The notes under the pieces: generated by a model
What the model saw: the letters and a program-made list of their open reading frames with translations, nothing else
What the model was told of the DNA's origin: nothing
The model's database searches: none
Program-made: the position numbers and the translations under genes
Source: Chryseobacterium sp. G0186
GTDB taxonomy: Bacteria; Bacteroidota; Bacteroidia; Flavobacteriales; Weeksellaceae
NCBI RefSeq assembly: GCF_003815675.1
Contig: NZ_CP033918.1
Location: forward strand, 124,001 to 188,000
Length of the DNA stretch: 64,000 nt
Direction of reading: 5' to 3'
Shown: piece after piece, positions 51,847 through 60,531 of the stretch
Layout of the letters: each line of letters begins with the position of its first letter
Numbering within the stretch: position 1 is the first letter of the stretch

Positions 51847-52911
51847 ATGAAAAAAAAATATACCCCTACCGACAGAGTGATCACCAAGATCACAGGATGG
51901 ATTTCAGTTGTAATCGTTGCAGCACTTGCTGTATGGGGCGGTTTTACCGTTAAGAATTACTATACCTATGAACAAACCAATGACGCCCAGATTCAGGAAT
52001 ATGTAAATCCAATCATTTCAAGGGCTGGAGGGTTCATCGTAGCGGTAAAGTTTGAGGAAAACCAGGAAGTAAAGAAAGGAGATACTCTTTTGTTAATCGA
52101 CAACCGTGAATATGTTCTTCAACAAAAACAGACTCAGGCAGCACTTCAAAAAGCCCGTGCACAGCTAAGAGTGCTGGAAAGCAATACCAATACCACAGAA
52201 AAAGAAGCTGCTTCTGCACAGGCACAGGTAGATGCAGGTAAAGCAAAAGTCTGGAAACAGCAATTGGATTATAACAGGTACAAAAAACTTTATGATGAAG
52301 AATCTGCAACAAGACAAAGACTGGAAGATGTTAAAGCAACATTGGATGTCAACGAAAGTGAATATCAATCTTCCCGGGATAACTATGCGGCTTCTCTATC
52401 TAAAATAAATGACATTCAGGCTGAGAAAACAGTCGTACAGGCAGAAGTTGCAAGATTAGAAGCATTACTGGACCGTCATAAACTGGATGTAGCCTATACA
52501 GCGGTTACAGCGGCATATGATGGCAGAATGGGGCGAAGAACCGTAGAAGTGGGACAGATGATTGATGCCGGGGAAACCCTTGCGTTTATTGTTAACAATG
52601 AAACCGATAAATGGGTGGTTGCCAATTATAAGGAAACGCAGATTAAAGATATGCATATCGGAGATCATGTAAAAATTGTGGCCGATTCTTATCCTGACAG
52701 AGAATTTCTGGGAACCATTATTTCGCTGTCTCCTGCAACAGGTTCAAGTTTCTCCTTGCTGCCTCCTGATAATTCCACCGGAAACTATGTGAAAATTGTA
52801 CAGCGTATTCCCGTAAGAATCAGGGTTGATGGAAAAAGAAAAGATATTGATGTGCTGAAATTGGGAATGAACGTTAACGTATATGCGAATAAAAAGCATT
52901 CCAATGGCTAG
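51847..52911 (+). CDS. EmrA/HlyD-type membrane fusion protein
   Basis: Start at MKKKYTPTDRVITKITGW, immediately after the TolC stop; the longer frame inside the TolC gene is discarded. A 354-residue protein with one N-terminal membrane helix (about 17-36). A lipoyl/barrel-sandwich half is at AGGFIVAVKFEENQEVKKGD, and a coiled-coil hairpin spans about 95-200 (KARAQLRVLESNTNT and on). The second half comprises AYDGRMGRRTVEVGQMIDAG, and a beta-barrel domain follows. It bridges the MFS pump and the TolC channel. Confidence 0.92.
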   Translation: MKKKYTPTDRVITKITGWISVVIVAALAVWGGFTVKNYYTYEQTNDAQIQEYVNPIISRAGGFIVAVKFEENQEVKKGDTLLLIDNREYVLQQKQTQAALQKARAQLRVLESNTNTTEKEAASAQAQVDAGKAKVWKQQLDYNRYKKLYDEESATRQRLEDVKATLDVNESEYQSSRDNYAASLSKINDIQAEKTVVQAEVARLEALLDRHKLDVAYTAVTAAYDGRMGRRTVEVGQMIDAGETLAFIVNNETDKWVVANYKETQIKDMHIGDHVKIVADSYPDREFLGTIISLSPATGSSFSLLPPDNSTGNYVKIVQRIPVRIRVDGKRKDIDVLKLGMNVNVYANKKHSNG

Positions 52912-54496
52912 AAGAAAGATACCCTTTTTTAAAAGCTGGGCTCCCGAGTGGTTGGTCAAGATCATTCTCTTTTCCATGACACTGCCTGGGATCATCATCT
53001 TCTTTCTGCCGTTGACAAACATCAATGCAGCAGCAGGATATTATGGTTGTGAACCTGCTGATATCCAGTTTTCAGTGGCTCTGTTTTATGCAGGATATGT
53101 TGGATTTTACAGCCTGGAAAGAAGGTTTTTCAGCTTTCTGGCTGCGAAAGAGTATTTTCTTTTATTTACCACCTTACAGATTGTAGCTTGTCTGATCTGT
53201 TATTTTACCCGTGAAGTTGATATACTTTTTCCCATACGTTTTATGCAGGGAATGTTGTTTGCAGGAAACGTTAACCTATCACTTACCTTGATCTTTACCA
53301 GGTTGAGCAGTGAAAGAGGACGCGAGATCAGTTTCTCTGTATTTTTCGGAATACTGATCTGTGCTTTGCCTTTTAACAACCTGATCACCGCAGATCTTAT
53401 AGATTCTTATAATTTTAATATCGTCTATAAAACAGCGATCTTTTCTTACCTGCCGGGACTTATCTTCCTTACGCTGGTCATGAGCAATTACAGACCTCAT
53501 GTAAGATTCCATTTGTATAAACTGGATTGGCAGAGTTTTGCTGTCTTCAGTACAATATTGGTGCTTATTGGGTATATTACCATTTTCGGTCAGGAATATT
53601 ACTGGCTGGAAGATCAACGGATTCTGGGAAGTGTAATAGGAATTATTGTCTTGGTTGGAATATCCATATTCCGTCAGCAGGCGATCAAAAGGCCTTATAT
53701 CGATCTTCAGGTCTTCAGATATCGAAATTTTAAGATAGGTTTGCTGATTCTTTTTGTGATGTATATCTGTCGTTTTGCATCGGGGATTACCAACAACTAT
53801 TTTGCTGCAGAATTGCATCTTGATCCTTTTTATATTTCCTACATCAATGTGTTCAACCTTTCCGGAATAGTGGTCGGCGTTATCATTGCGTGTTGTATGG
53901 TTTTACAGAAAAAAAGAATACAATATATCTGGGGGCCGGGGTTTTTGATGTTACTGGTATTTCATGCATTGATGTATTACTCCTTTGATGTTCAGGCTGA
54001 TGAATTCAATTATTATATTCCATTGTTTCTTCAGGGGTTGGGAGTAGGGTTAATTATGGTTCCGACGATTATTTACATTATATCCTCAGTTCCGGCTTCT
54101 ATTGGTCCGTCAGCAGCGGCAGTAGCATTGGCTATACGATATTTCGGGTTCTGTGTCAGTATAGCATTGATTAATTTTTTTGAACTTTTTGAAAAAAGCC
54201 GTCATTATAATGCCTTTCAGGATCATCTGAGTGCTGTAGACCCTGCTGTGAAAAGTTTTTTACATACACAAACAGCTAAACTGATGGCAAGAGGAATGCT
54301 TGAAGATCATGCCGTAAAGGCTTCCAATAAGCTATTGGTGGGAAGAATGAATATGCAGAATCACGTCCGTTTTGCCATGGATTATTATGAAATAATGATG
54401 TGGCTTCTTGCAGCAGCTTTATTGTTGATTTTCCTTTCACCGTACCTGAATCGTACTGCCCTTTATTTGAAATCCCGCAGATTATCTCCTGCATAA
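52904..54496 (+). CDS. MFS drug-efflux transporter (EmrB/DHA2-like, 14 helices)
   Basis: I choose the ATG at 52904 (MARRKIPFFKSW), which overlaps the upstream stop by eight bases; an ATG at 52883 is also possible. About 530 residues with fourteen predicted membrane helices. It begins with a helix at about 20-45, then PADIQFSVALFYAGYVGFYS, and has an MFS-like loop with RFMQGMLFAGNVNLSL. It ends with a cytosolic tail. With EmrA and TolC genes it forms a tripartite pump; substrate unknown. Confidence 0.88.
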   Translation: MARRKIPFFKSWAPEWLVKIILFSMTLPGIIIFFLPLTNINAAAGYYGCEPADIQFSVALFYAGYVGFYSLERRFFSFLAAKEYFLLFTTLQIVACLICYFTREVDILFPIRFMQGMLFAGNVNLSLTLIFTRLSSERGREISFSVFFGILICALPFNNLITADLIDSYNFNIVYKTAIFSYLPGLIFLTLVMSNYRPHVRFHLYKLDWQSFAVFSTILVLIGYITIFGQEYYWLEDQRILGSVIGIIVLVGISIFRQQAIKRPYIDLQVFRYRNFKIGLLILFVMYICRFASGITNNYFAAELHLDPFYISYINVFNLSGIVVGVIIACCMVLQKKRIQYIWGPGFLMLLVFHALMYYSFDVQADEFNYYIPLFLQGLGVGLIMVPTIIYIISSVPASIGPSAAAVALAIRYFGFCVSIALINFFELFEKSRHYNAFQDHLSAVDPAVKSFLHTQTAKLMARGMLEDHAVKASNKLLVGRMNMQNHVRFAMDYYEIMMWLLAAALLLIFLSPYLNRTALYLKSRRLSPA

Positions 54497-54555
54497 TCAT
54501 GTCCATAATAAATTAAAAAAGTATAGCTTATTAGCTAGTTTTATAGTAGAGTGCG

Positions 54556-54580
54556 GAGGCTGTCTTTAGAAGGCAGTCTC
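54556..54580 (+). terminator. Terminator of the efflux operon
   Basis: GAGGCTGTCTT / AAGGCAGTCTC with two wobble pairs and a three-base loop, then TTTT. Confidence 0.65.
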
Positions 54581-54684
54581 TTTTGTTTGCAGATATCAAC
54601 AGAATAATATGGCCGAAATTGTCTGTTTTTTGTCATTGCAGCCATAAGGCATTCTCTGTACATTTGTATCATACAGTTCAGGAT

Positions 54685-55686
54685 ATGGAAAATGCAGAAA
54701 AAGATACAGGAATAAAAAATATTGTCCTTTTGGTTTTACCGCAGGTACAGTTATTGGATGTTGCAGGGCCATGTGATGTTTTTACTTCTGCTAACCGCTT
54801 CCTATCCGAGGCTGGGTCAAAGTTGGGCTACCACTTGTATCTTGTATCAGGAACGTCAGAAAAGACCTTGTATTCAAGTTCAGGGATACCGTTAACCTGT
54901 AGCCATTCCATTGATGATACAGATTTTCCTGTTGATACCTTATTGGTGGCCGGAACTACACCGAGTGTGTTGGACGAAATCAACCCGGCCCTTTATTCCT
55001 ACCTGCAAGAGATGCAAAGAAAGGTAAAACGTTTGGGATCAGTCTGTGTAGGGGCTTTTGCATTGGCAAAAGCAGGTCTCTTAGAGGGAAAGCAGGTGAC
55101 TACCCATTGGAAATATGCCGATATGCTGCAGAAAAAATATCCTGAACTGGAGGTTAATATTAATCCTTTTTTTATCCGCGATCAGCAAATTTATACCTCA
55201 GGAGGGGTTTCTTCCGGGGTGGATCTTGCACTGGCAATAGTGGAGGAGGATTTTGGAAAACCACTGGCCGCAGAAGTAGCCCGTCATCTTGTACTGCATT
55301 TAAAGAGAATAGGAGTACAGTCGCAGTTTGGAAATGCACTTCCGGACTATGAAATAATGTCTTCTTTTACAAAAAAAATTAGAGATTTACTTAAAGATAA
55401 ACTGGGGCAGCCCATTAGCATAGAATATATGGCGGAATCTACCAATATGAGCGTTCGCAATTTCTCCAGAGTATTTTTGAAGGAATCAGGAATGACACCT
55501 GGTCGATTTCTCGAAAAGATGAGGCTTGATCAGGCAAAAAATATGTTGGAATATACTGAGAAAAGCATTGATCACATTGCTGAAAAATGTGGTTTTGGAA
55601 GCACTGTTTCTCTGCGCAGACTATTTCTGAAATACCTTTCCATTTCTCCCGCACAGTATCGAAGAACATTCAGGGGAACAGAGTAA
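54685..55686 (+). CDS. GlxA-type AraC regulator with DJ-1/PfpI domain
   Basis: Start at MENAEKDTGIKNIVLLVLPQ; the frame could extend to 54583 but that part is not family-like. A 333-residue protein. The N-terminal DJ-1/PfpI domain (about 12-185) contains LDVAGPCDVFTSANRFLSEA and the nucleophile-elbow segment GSVCVGAFALAKAGLLEGK. The C-terminal AraC HTH pair holds ISIEYMAESTNMSVRNFSRV and KSIDHIAEKCGFGSTVSLRR. Family members regulate by a domain that probably binds a metabolite rather than hydrolysing it. A DJ-1 gene follows 100 bases later. Confidence 0.88.
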   Translation: MENAEKDTGIKNIVLLVLPQVQLLDVAGPCDVFTSANRFLSEAGSKLGYHLYLVSGTSEKTLYSSSGIPLTCSHSIDDTDFPVDTLLVAGTTPSVLDEINPALYSYLQEMQRKVKRLGSVCVGAFALAKAGLLEGKQVTTHWKYADMLQKKYPELEVNINPFFIRDQQIYTSGGVSSGVDLALAIVEEDFGKPLAAEVARHLVLHLKRIGVQSQFGNALPDYEIMSSFTKKIRDLLKDKLGQPISIEYMAESTNMSVRNFSRVFLKESGMTPGRFLEKMRLDQAKNMLEYTEKSIDHIAEKCGFGSTVSLRRLFLKYLSISPAQYRRTFRGTE

Positions 55687-55786
55687 TTAATTTTCACTTT
55701 TTTAATATACAATAAGACTGATAATCATTTATCGGTCAGCTAGAACCATGTCTTTATCGTAAAATATTAATCTTAAAAATAGAACA

Positions 55787-56410
55787 ATGAAGCAAGTACA
55801 AAACAGCAAAACAATGAATGTTGCATTTTTAATTTATAATCAGGTAGAAGTCCTTGATCTGAATGGTCCTCTGGATGTTTTTATTAAGGCAAATGTAGTA
55901 CAGCCCGGAAGCTATAACTGCTATACAGTCGGAAGAACAATGGATGCAGTGCATACGGAAGCCAATACGATGTCGATAATTCCAACCTATGACATCCAGA
56001 CCTCTCCAATACCTGATATTATTGTAATTCCCGGAACCAATCCGGATCAGGTGATGAAATACCTTAAAGATGACGACTTTCAAAATAAAGTATTGAGTTG
56101 GGTGAAAAAATATTGTAATGAGGGGACGATTATTTTTACCGTCTGCACAGGAAGTATGCTATTGTCCGAAACTGGAATACTCGATAATTATGATATCACA
56201 ACCCATAGCATGCTGCTTGATACTTTGGAGGAGTATAATCCGGAAAGCACAGTGAAAAGAAATGTGCGGTATGTGGATCAGGGACAGTTGATTACCACTG
56301 CCGGAATTACTGCCGGAATAGATGCCGCACTTTATCTGATTGGCAAACAACAGGGACAGAAAACAGTGGATACCATTGTACAACTTTTTGAATACCAGAG
56401 TGCAGGGTAA
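55787..56410 (+). CDS. DJ-1/PfpI family protein
   Basis: A 207-residue single-domain protein resembling the ligand half of the previous regulator. It has VAFLIYNQVEVLDLNGPLDV near the start and the reactive Cys in IFTVCTGSMLLSETG. ITTHSMLLDTLEEYNPESTV and TTAGITAGIDAALYLIGK follow. Members include isonitrile hydratases, chaperone-like glyoxalases and proteases; the exact activity cannot be assigned. It probably functions with the GlxA-type regulator just upstream. Confidence 0.85.
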   Translation: MKQVQNSKTMNVAFLIYNQVEVLDLNGPLDVFIKANVVQPGSYNCYTVGRTMDAVHTEANTMSIIPTYDIQTSPIPDIIVIPGTNPDQVMKYLKDDDFQNKVLSWVKKYCNEGTIIFTVCTGSMLLSETGILDNYDITTHSMLLDTLEEYNPESTVKRNVRYVDQGQLITTAGITAGIDAALYLIGKQQGQKTVDTIVQLFEYQSAG

Positions 56411-56440
56411 TTGATGGGTATGATGTGAATAATAAAATGA

Positions 56441-56467
56441 GTTTCGGCGGCTGAAAGCCGCCGAAAC
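56441..56467 (+). terminator. Terminator of the DJ-1 gene
   Basis: Perfect 12-base stem GTTTCGGCGGCT / AGCCGCCGAAAC with a three-base loop, then TTTT. Confidence 0.85.
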
Positions 56468-56627
56468 TTTTAATACGATTGTATATAAGTTTTTAATCAT
56501 GCCTCAATGGATGAGACCAAAGATAAAGTATATAAATTTTAGTAAAAAAATAATAACCGTAATTGATTTATAAACAGAATCTTGCTGATTCTGGTCAAAA
56601 AAACAAGCTAAAAAATCATGAAAAAAC

Positions 56628-56657
56628 TTGGAATTGAAGAGAGAATTACTATCTTTG
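56628..56657 (+). promoter_or_regulatory. Promoter of tRNA-Lys copy 1
   Basis: TTG (56628-56630), 19-base spacer, TATCTTTG (56650-56657). Confidence 0.85.
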
Positions 56658-56660
56658 CAG

Positions 56661-56694
56661 TCCCTTAAACAAAGGGATTTACTTGAAAAAGTAA
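56661..56694 (+). other. Conserved tRNA leader with two hairpins, copy 1
   Basis: Two perfect stems, TCCCTT/AAGGGA and TTACTT/AAGTAA, lie between the -7 element and the tRNA. The identical leader stands before the copies at 59113 and 59429. Confidence 0.8.
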
Positions 56695-56700
56695 GCGGCC

Positions 56701-56773
56701 GACTCGGTAGCTCAGCTGGTAGAGCAATACACTTTTAATGTATGGGTCCTGGGTTCGAATCCCAGCCGGGTCA
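56701..56773 (+). tRNA. tRNA-Lys (UUU), copy 1
   Basis: A 73-base tRNA with acceptor GACTCGG/CCGGGTC (one G-U), D loop AGCTCAGCTGGTAGAGCA, anticodon loop ACTTTTAA with anticodon TTT, and T arm CTGGGTTCGAATCCCAG. Identical to the copies at 59113 and 59429. CCA is not fully encoded. A hairpin terminator follows at 56778. Confidence 0.96.
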
Positions 56774-56777
56774 CAAT

Positions 56778-56809
56778 AAAAAAGAACTACTATTCAGTGG
56801 TTCTTTTTT
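56778..56809 (+). terminator. Terminator of tRNA-Lys copy 1
   Basis: AAAAAAGAACTAC / GTGGTTCTTTTTT with one G-U pair, six-base loop, then T run. Confidence 0.8.
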
Positions 56810-57049
56810 TATTTCTAAAATCTTCAACCCAACCAGGTAAATCAAATAAAAAGCACTTTTATAAACCAACCTAATAGGTTTTTAAAACCTGTTAGGTTTA
56901 CGAGATTTACTCTTTCAAACATCCCTTTCAATTTTTAAACTTCCAATGTCGTTTTATTCATAAAACTTTCAGATTTACATCCATGAAAAACAACATTCAG
57001 AGATAGGAGTGTCGTATATTTGTTTAGCAGTATGAAAATAGAGTAGGAT

Positions 57050-57850
57050 ATGAAATTTATTCACCAAATCGACCCATCAAAGTTTATTTTTTTTGAACTA
57101 TGTCAATGTCCGGATCATTATCTTCACAATCCTCAAAGGGCTGGTTTTTTTGAAATAATATGGTTTCAGAATGATTCGGATACTAAAGAAAATGATCATA
57201 TGTTTTTGATTCCTCCATATCGTCTTGAAAAGCCAGACCTTGAGGGTAAAGAAGGGTGTGTCATTGCTTTTAAAAGAGAATATCTGGAAGAAGATGATAA
57301 GGAATATGCACTGGATGTTTTCAACCTTTTCAACATGCATGGGCAATATACCCGTTTTTCTTTAGATAAAGAGGTTACGGAAACGCTTCAACATCTAAAA
57401 ATAGTAATGGCGAAGGAATATAATCATTCAATGGGAACCTATCTGGTTTTAAAGTCACTGTTGAAGGTATTTCTTTTACATCTGATCCGAATCAATCAAA
57501 ATTATTTTCTGAATCAGGATATCAATCAGAAACGGGTGTATCAGTTTATCATGTTGATGGATGAACATTATAAGACAGAACGAAGGTCCGATTTTTATTC
57601 TTCAAAAATGGGAATTAGTGAGAAACGGATTAACCAGATTCTAAAAGATAAAATGAATAAGACCCTTACTCAGTTATTGCATAAAAGAGTCATTTTAGAA
57701 GCGGAAAGAATGTTGATTTCCAGTGATTTGACGATAAAAGAGATTGCTTTCAGCCTGAATTTTGATGATCCGGCTTATTTTTCCCGATTTTACAAGAAAC
57801 AAACCGGGCAAAGCCCAGAGGACTTCAAAAGGCATAATGCCTGTCTGTAA
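57050..57850 (+). CDS. AraC-family regulator upstream of the DAPG-hydrolase-like gene
   Basis: A 266-residue protein. The N-terminal half is a small ligand-type domain (FFELCQCPDHYLHNPQRAGF, MFLIPPYRLEKPDLEG). The C-terminal AraC HTH pair holds FYSSKMGISEKRINQILKDK and LTIKEIAFSLNFDDPAYFSR. It lies 288 bases upstream of the hydrolase on the same strand and is the obvious candidate regulator, but the pairing is by neighbourhood only. Confidence 0.88.
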   Translation: MKFIHQIDPSKFIFFELCQCPDHYLHNPQRAGFFEIIWFQNDSDTKENDHMFLIPPYRLEKPDLEGKEGCVIAFKREYLEEDDKEYALDVFNLFNMHGQYTRFSLDKEVTETLQHLKIVMAKEYNHSMGTYLVLKSLLKVFLLHLIRINQNYFLNQDINQKRVYQFIMLMDEHYKTERRSDFYSSKMGISEKRINQILKDKMNKTLTQLLHKRVILEAERMLISSDLTIKEIAFSLNFDDPAYFSRFYKKQTGQSPEDFKRHNACL

Positions 57851-58138
57851 TCTGACTCTATCTTGGGATTCCGGTTCCTTTTACTTATCTAAGTTTTTTT
57901 TAAGCCTCAAAAATATCAATAGTATTGAGGACTTATTTCCAAATTGTACAGGTCGATTAGAAAATAATGCAATAATCCTGTGATGTACCTTATCTAACTT
58001 TGTCTTACGATTGATGGGCCAATGGGATCAGCATAGAATAAATAGAGTAGGTGAGGGCAAGCTTCAAACTGCTTTTCTATACTTATACCAAAGGATTTCT
58101 AATCGGAGAGTTAATCAATATAATTAAAAATATCAGGT

Positions 58139-58840
58139 ATGAAATTGACAAAGGAAACAGAAGAATTAATGTTTAAGGATATCAATGATCTTTTATCTTC
58201 TAAACCCATATCTCTTGAAGCGGGAATTAAAAGGCTGGATAACGGAATGCTTCATGTAGCGATGAGAAATGGACTGCATAACTGCAAAGGCAAAATGCTG
58301 GATTGGTGGTTTAAGTATTTTGAAACGACTGCTGACTTAAAGCTATGGCATCCTCATGATCATATTGAGCATGGAGGTTGGGATGATAAATGGATTAAAC
58401 ACGAAAACTATATTGGAGCTACCATCCGCGCAACAGAATCCTTAGGAGATATCCCCCCAGTACCTGCAACCATAAAATTTCATGATCCTGCAGAAATTTT
58501 CACCCCCGATATTTTAATGCAGGCCTATGCTGATGGGGAAGTGAGTGCAGTGGTGTATGCCAGAATAGGGTTTGGTGAAAATACACCCTTAGACACCAAC
58601 GGGGATCCTATAGACGGCTATATGTTTCATGTTGTGAGAGATACTGTTCAGGGGTGTACATTAAGGAGTCATTTCTTTCTTGGAGCTTTAGTTGCAGACA
58701 GTGAAAATCAGGTGTCTGAGGAAGTTGGATTTGGATTAATGGAGCATTGCTACAGTGAATTTACCTACCTCTCACAAGTTCTCCCATCTCTTTACTATGC
58801 TGAAAATAAAAATGGAGATCAGGCACCCTTTCTTTGGTAA
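58139..58840 (+). CDS. DAPG hydrolase (PhlG-like) family protein
   Basis: A 233-residue protein resembling the DAPG hydrolase family. It has GKMLDWWFKYFETTADLKLW followed by HPHDHIEHGGWDDKWIKHE, the probable zinc-site His residues, and later PAEIFTPDILMQAYADGEVS. FHVVRDTVQGCTLRSHFFLG and GLMEHCYSEFTYLSQVLPSL hold the remaining His and Glu candidates. PhlG cleaves a C-C bond of 2,4-diacetylphloroglucinol and uses zinc held by His and Glu. The actual substrate here is unknown. No signal peptide, so cytosolic. It is preceded by an AraC regulator. Confidence 0.82.
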   Translation: MKLTKETEELMFKDINDLLSSKPISLEAGIKRLDNGMLHVAMRNGLHNCKGKMLDWWFKYFETTADLKLWHPHDHIEHGGWDDKWIKHENYIGATIRATESLGDIPPVPATIKFHDPAEIFTPDILMQAYADGEVSAVVYARIGFGENTPLDTNGDPIDGYMFHVVRDTVQGCTLRSHFFLGALVADSENQVSEEVGFGLMEHCYSEFTYLSQVLPSLYYAENKNGDQAPFLW

Positions 58841-59039
58841 CTTTCCAGATGGAGGGCCTCTTTCTAATCCATACATTTAAATTTCTATCTAAGATTGTGT
58901 AATGCTGTATGAAATCTTCATATAGCATTTTTTATTTGCAACTTACCGCTTATCAGTATTTTGTAAATTTTAGCAGCCTGAATGTGAAAATAAAATTTTC
59001 AGAAAGGGTAAATTTAAAAGTAAAAAAGGCATAAAAAAG

Positions 59040-59069
59040 TTGGAAGTAAAGAAGAATTTACTATCTTTG
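59040..59069 (+). promoter_or_regulatory. Promoter of tRNA-Lys copy 2
   Basis: TTG (59040-59042), 19-base spacer, TATCTTTG (59062-59069). Confidence 0.85.
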
Positions 59070-59072
59070 CAG

Positions 59073-59106
59073 TCCCTTAAACAAAGGGATTTACTTGAAA
59101 AAGTAA
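59073..59106 (+). other. Conserved tRNA leader with two hairpins, copy 2
   Basis: Same sequence as at 56661: TCCCTT/AAGGGA and TTACTT/AAGTAA stems before the tRNA. Confidence 0.8.
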
Positions 59107-59112
59107 GCGGCC

Positions 59113-59185
59113 GACTCGGTAGCTCAGCTGGTAGAGCAATACACTTTTAATGTATGGGTCCTGGGTTCGAATCCCAGCCGGGTCA
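59113..59185 (+). tRNA. tRNA-Lys (UUU), copy 2
   Basis: Identical in sequence to the copy at 56701, with anticodon TTT. It is followed by a perfect hairpin terminator. Confidence 0.96.
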
Positions 59186-59189
59186 CAGG

Positions 59190-59222
59190 AAAATGGATTA
59201 TCAAAATTTGATAATCCATTTT
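59190..59222 (+). terminator. Terminator of tRNA-Lys copy 2
   Basis: AAAATGGATTATC / GATAATCCATTTT around a short loop, then T run. The sequence differs from the terminators of copies 1 and 3. Confidence 0.85.
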
Positions 59223-59355
59223 TTATTTTAGGAATCTTGAAGCTTCATCACCTTTTATATTTTTAAACACTCAATTTTATAAAAATTAATCTTCCTGTAT
59301 TCGTGTGCTTTAGAAAAAAAAGGAAGATTTTTAGTGATTTTTTAAGGTGTAAAAA

Positions 59356-59385
59356 TTGGAATTTATAAAAAAGTTTCTATCTTTG
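59356..59385 (+). promoter_or_regulatory. Promoter of tRNA-Lys copy 3
   Basis: TTG (59356-59358), 19-base spacer, TATCTTTG (59378-59385). Confidence 0.85.
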
Positions 59386-59388
59386 CAG

Positions 59389-59422
59389 TCCCTTAAACAA
59401 AGGGATTTACTTGAAAAAGTAA
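59389..59422 (+). other. Conserved tRNA leader with two hairpins, copy 3
   Basis: Same leader as copies 1 and 2; just after the second stem this copy has AAGTGGCC where the others have AAGCGGCC. Confidence 0.8.
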
Positions 59423-59428
59423 GTGGCC

Positions 59429-59501
59429 GACTCGGTAGCTCAGCTGGTAGAGCAATACACTTTTAATGTATGGGTCCTGGGTTCGAATCCCAGCCGGGTC
59501 A
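59429..59501 (+). tRNA. tRNA-Lys (UUU), copy 3
   Basis: Identical to copies 1 and 2, with anticodon TTT. The downstream terminator is shared with the convergent GNAT gene. Confidence 0.96.
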
Positions 59502-59506
59502 CAAAG

Positions 59507-59537
59507 AAAAAAGAACTACAGAAAGTAGTTCTTTTTT
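59507..59537. terminator. Bidirectional terminator of tRNA-Lys copy 3 and the GNAT gene
   Basis: Perfect 13-base stem AAAAAAGAACTAC / GTAGTTCTTTTTT with a five-base loop between convergent transcripts; close in sequence to the copy 1 terminator. Confidence 0.85.
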
Positions 59538-59542
59538 TGTTT

Positions 59543-60016
59543 TTATGGAAGATATTTCATCACAATATTATTTTCCTCATTCTCATTAATGATTTCCCTG
59601 AACCCCATTTTTTTGTATAAATGATAGGCTCTGTCATTGTTAGGAGTTACTTCCAAAATGATTTCAATCTTCCCGAACCTGCTATGGGCCTCATTGATGA
59701 TTGCCTGTATTAATCCAAATCCAATATTTTTTCCCTGAAATCCCCTTCTTACGTACATCTGATAGATATTTCCCGTATTTTCTTCATTCTTTACAAAAAC
59801 ACAGATCCCAATAAGTTCCCGGTCTGCAAAAGCTCCGAATACAAATCTTTCTGATGATTGATTTTCTATATCGCCCTCTATTCTGAATTTTTCAGTTTTT
59901 AATGCCTCCAGATAATTGGCGCCAAATGATTCCGGAAATTTTTCCAGGCTTTCCAGTCGAATGACCCGATATATTTTACTTTCTTCGGGTAAAAGGTTCC
60001 TATATTCAATATGCAT
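59543..60016 (-). CDS. GNAT family N-acetyltransferase
   Basis: A 157-residue protein. LLPEESKIYRVIRLESLEKF opens it, FGAFADRELIGICVFVKN is the central strand, MYVRRGFQGKNIGFGLIQAI carries the acetyl-CoA loop (R-x-x-x-G-x-x-I-G-F/x-x-L), and YHLYKKMGFREI ends it. Acetyl-CoA binding is clear; the acceptor is unknown. It is monocistronic. Confidence 0.9.
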   Translation of the reverse strand: MHIEYRNLLPEESKIYRVIRLESLEKFPESFGANYLEALKTEKFRIEGDIENQSSERFVFGAFADRELIGICVFVKNEENTGNIYQMYVRRGFQGKNIGFGLIQAIINEAHSRFGKIEIILEVTPNNDRAYHLYKKMGFREIINENEENNIVMKYLP

Positions 60017-60531
60017 GTTGATTTTTATGAAATCTAAAGGTTTTGGTGTTTAAAAGTACAAATATGCAGATAGTTTAGGACTTGCCATCTATGATAAATC
60101 AAAATTTTGTTTTATTGATAGGGTTTTTAAACAAAATAAAAAAATGTAACAATTTCACTTTCAAATAGTCTTATTATGAAAGTAGGAAAATAATGAACGT
60201 GTACTCATCTCAAGTCTACCATACATTTGAGTCTTTTTGAAAGAATGCTAACTGCCTGAAAATGTATAGAAAAAGATCTGTATGATCTATATGTTATGGT
60301 ATGAATAATTGTTTTTTTTTCAAAAAGGAATGGTTATTATATAGTAATTAATGATATAAATTATGTATATTTATAATACTGAGTACTAAAGATATTTATT
60401 TGATAAAAAGTTTCATTTCGTTAGGGAAATGGTTAGGTAGGTATATGGAATACAGTTTAAAGGGGAATAAACTAAAATTCATAGTTATAAAAAGTAATAC
60501 AACATATTCAATAACTCTAAGGAGAATATTG
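60017..60531. other. AT-rich intergenic region before the TPR-HTH pair
   Basis: No gene is supported. The frame of the next gene opens at 60400, but the first 44 codons look like untranslated leader: basic residues and no signal peptide. I saw no clear hairpin or RNA gene. The promoter of the first TPR-HTH gene should lie here. Confidence 0.5.
60519..60524 (+). promoter_or_regulatory. Ribosome-binding site deciding the TPR-HTH start
   Basis: AAGGAG seven bases before the ATG at 60532, an unusually clear Shine-Dalgarno site for a Bacteroidetes gene. It supports the internal start. Confidence 0.6.

Noticed and set aside
53279..53818. A 179-codon minus-strand ORF inside the MFS gene
   Set aside because: Antisense of a clear membrane transporter; composition is not protein-like.
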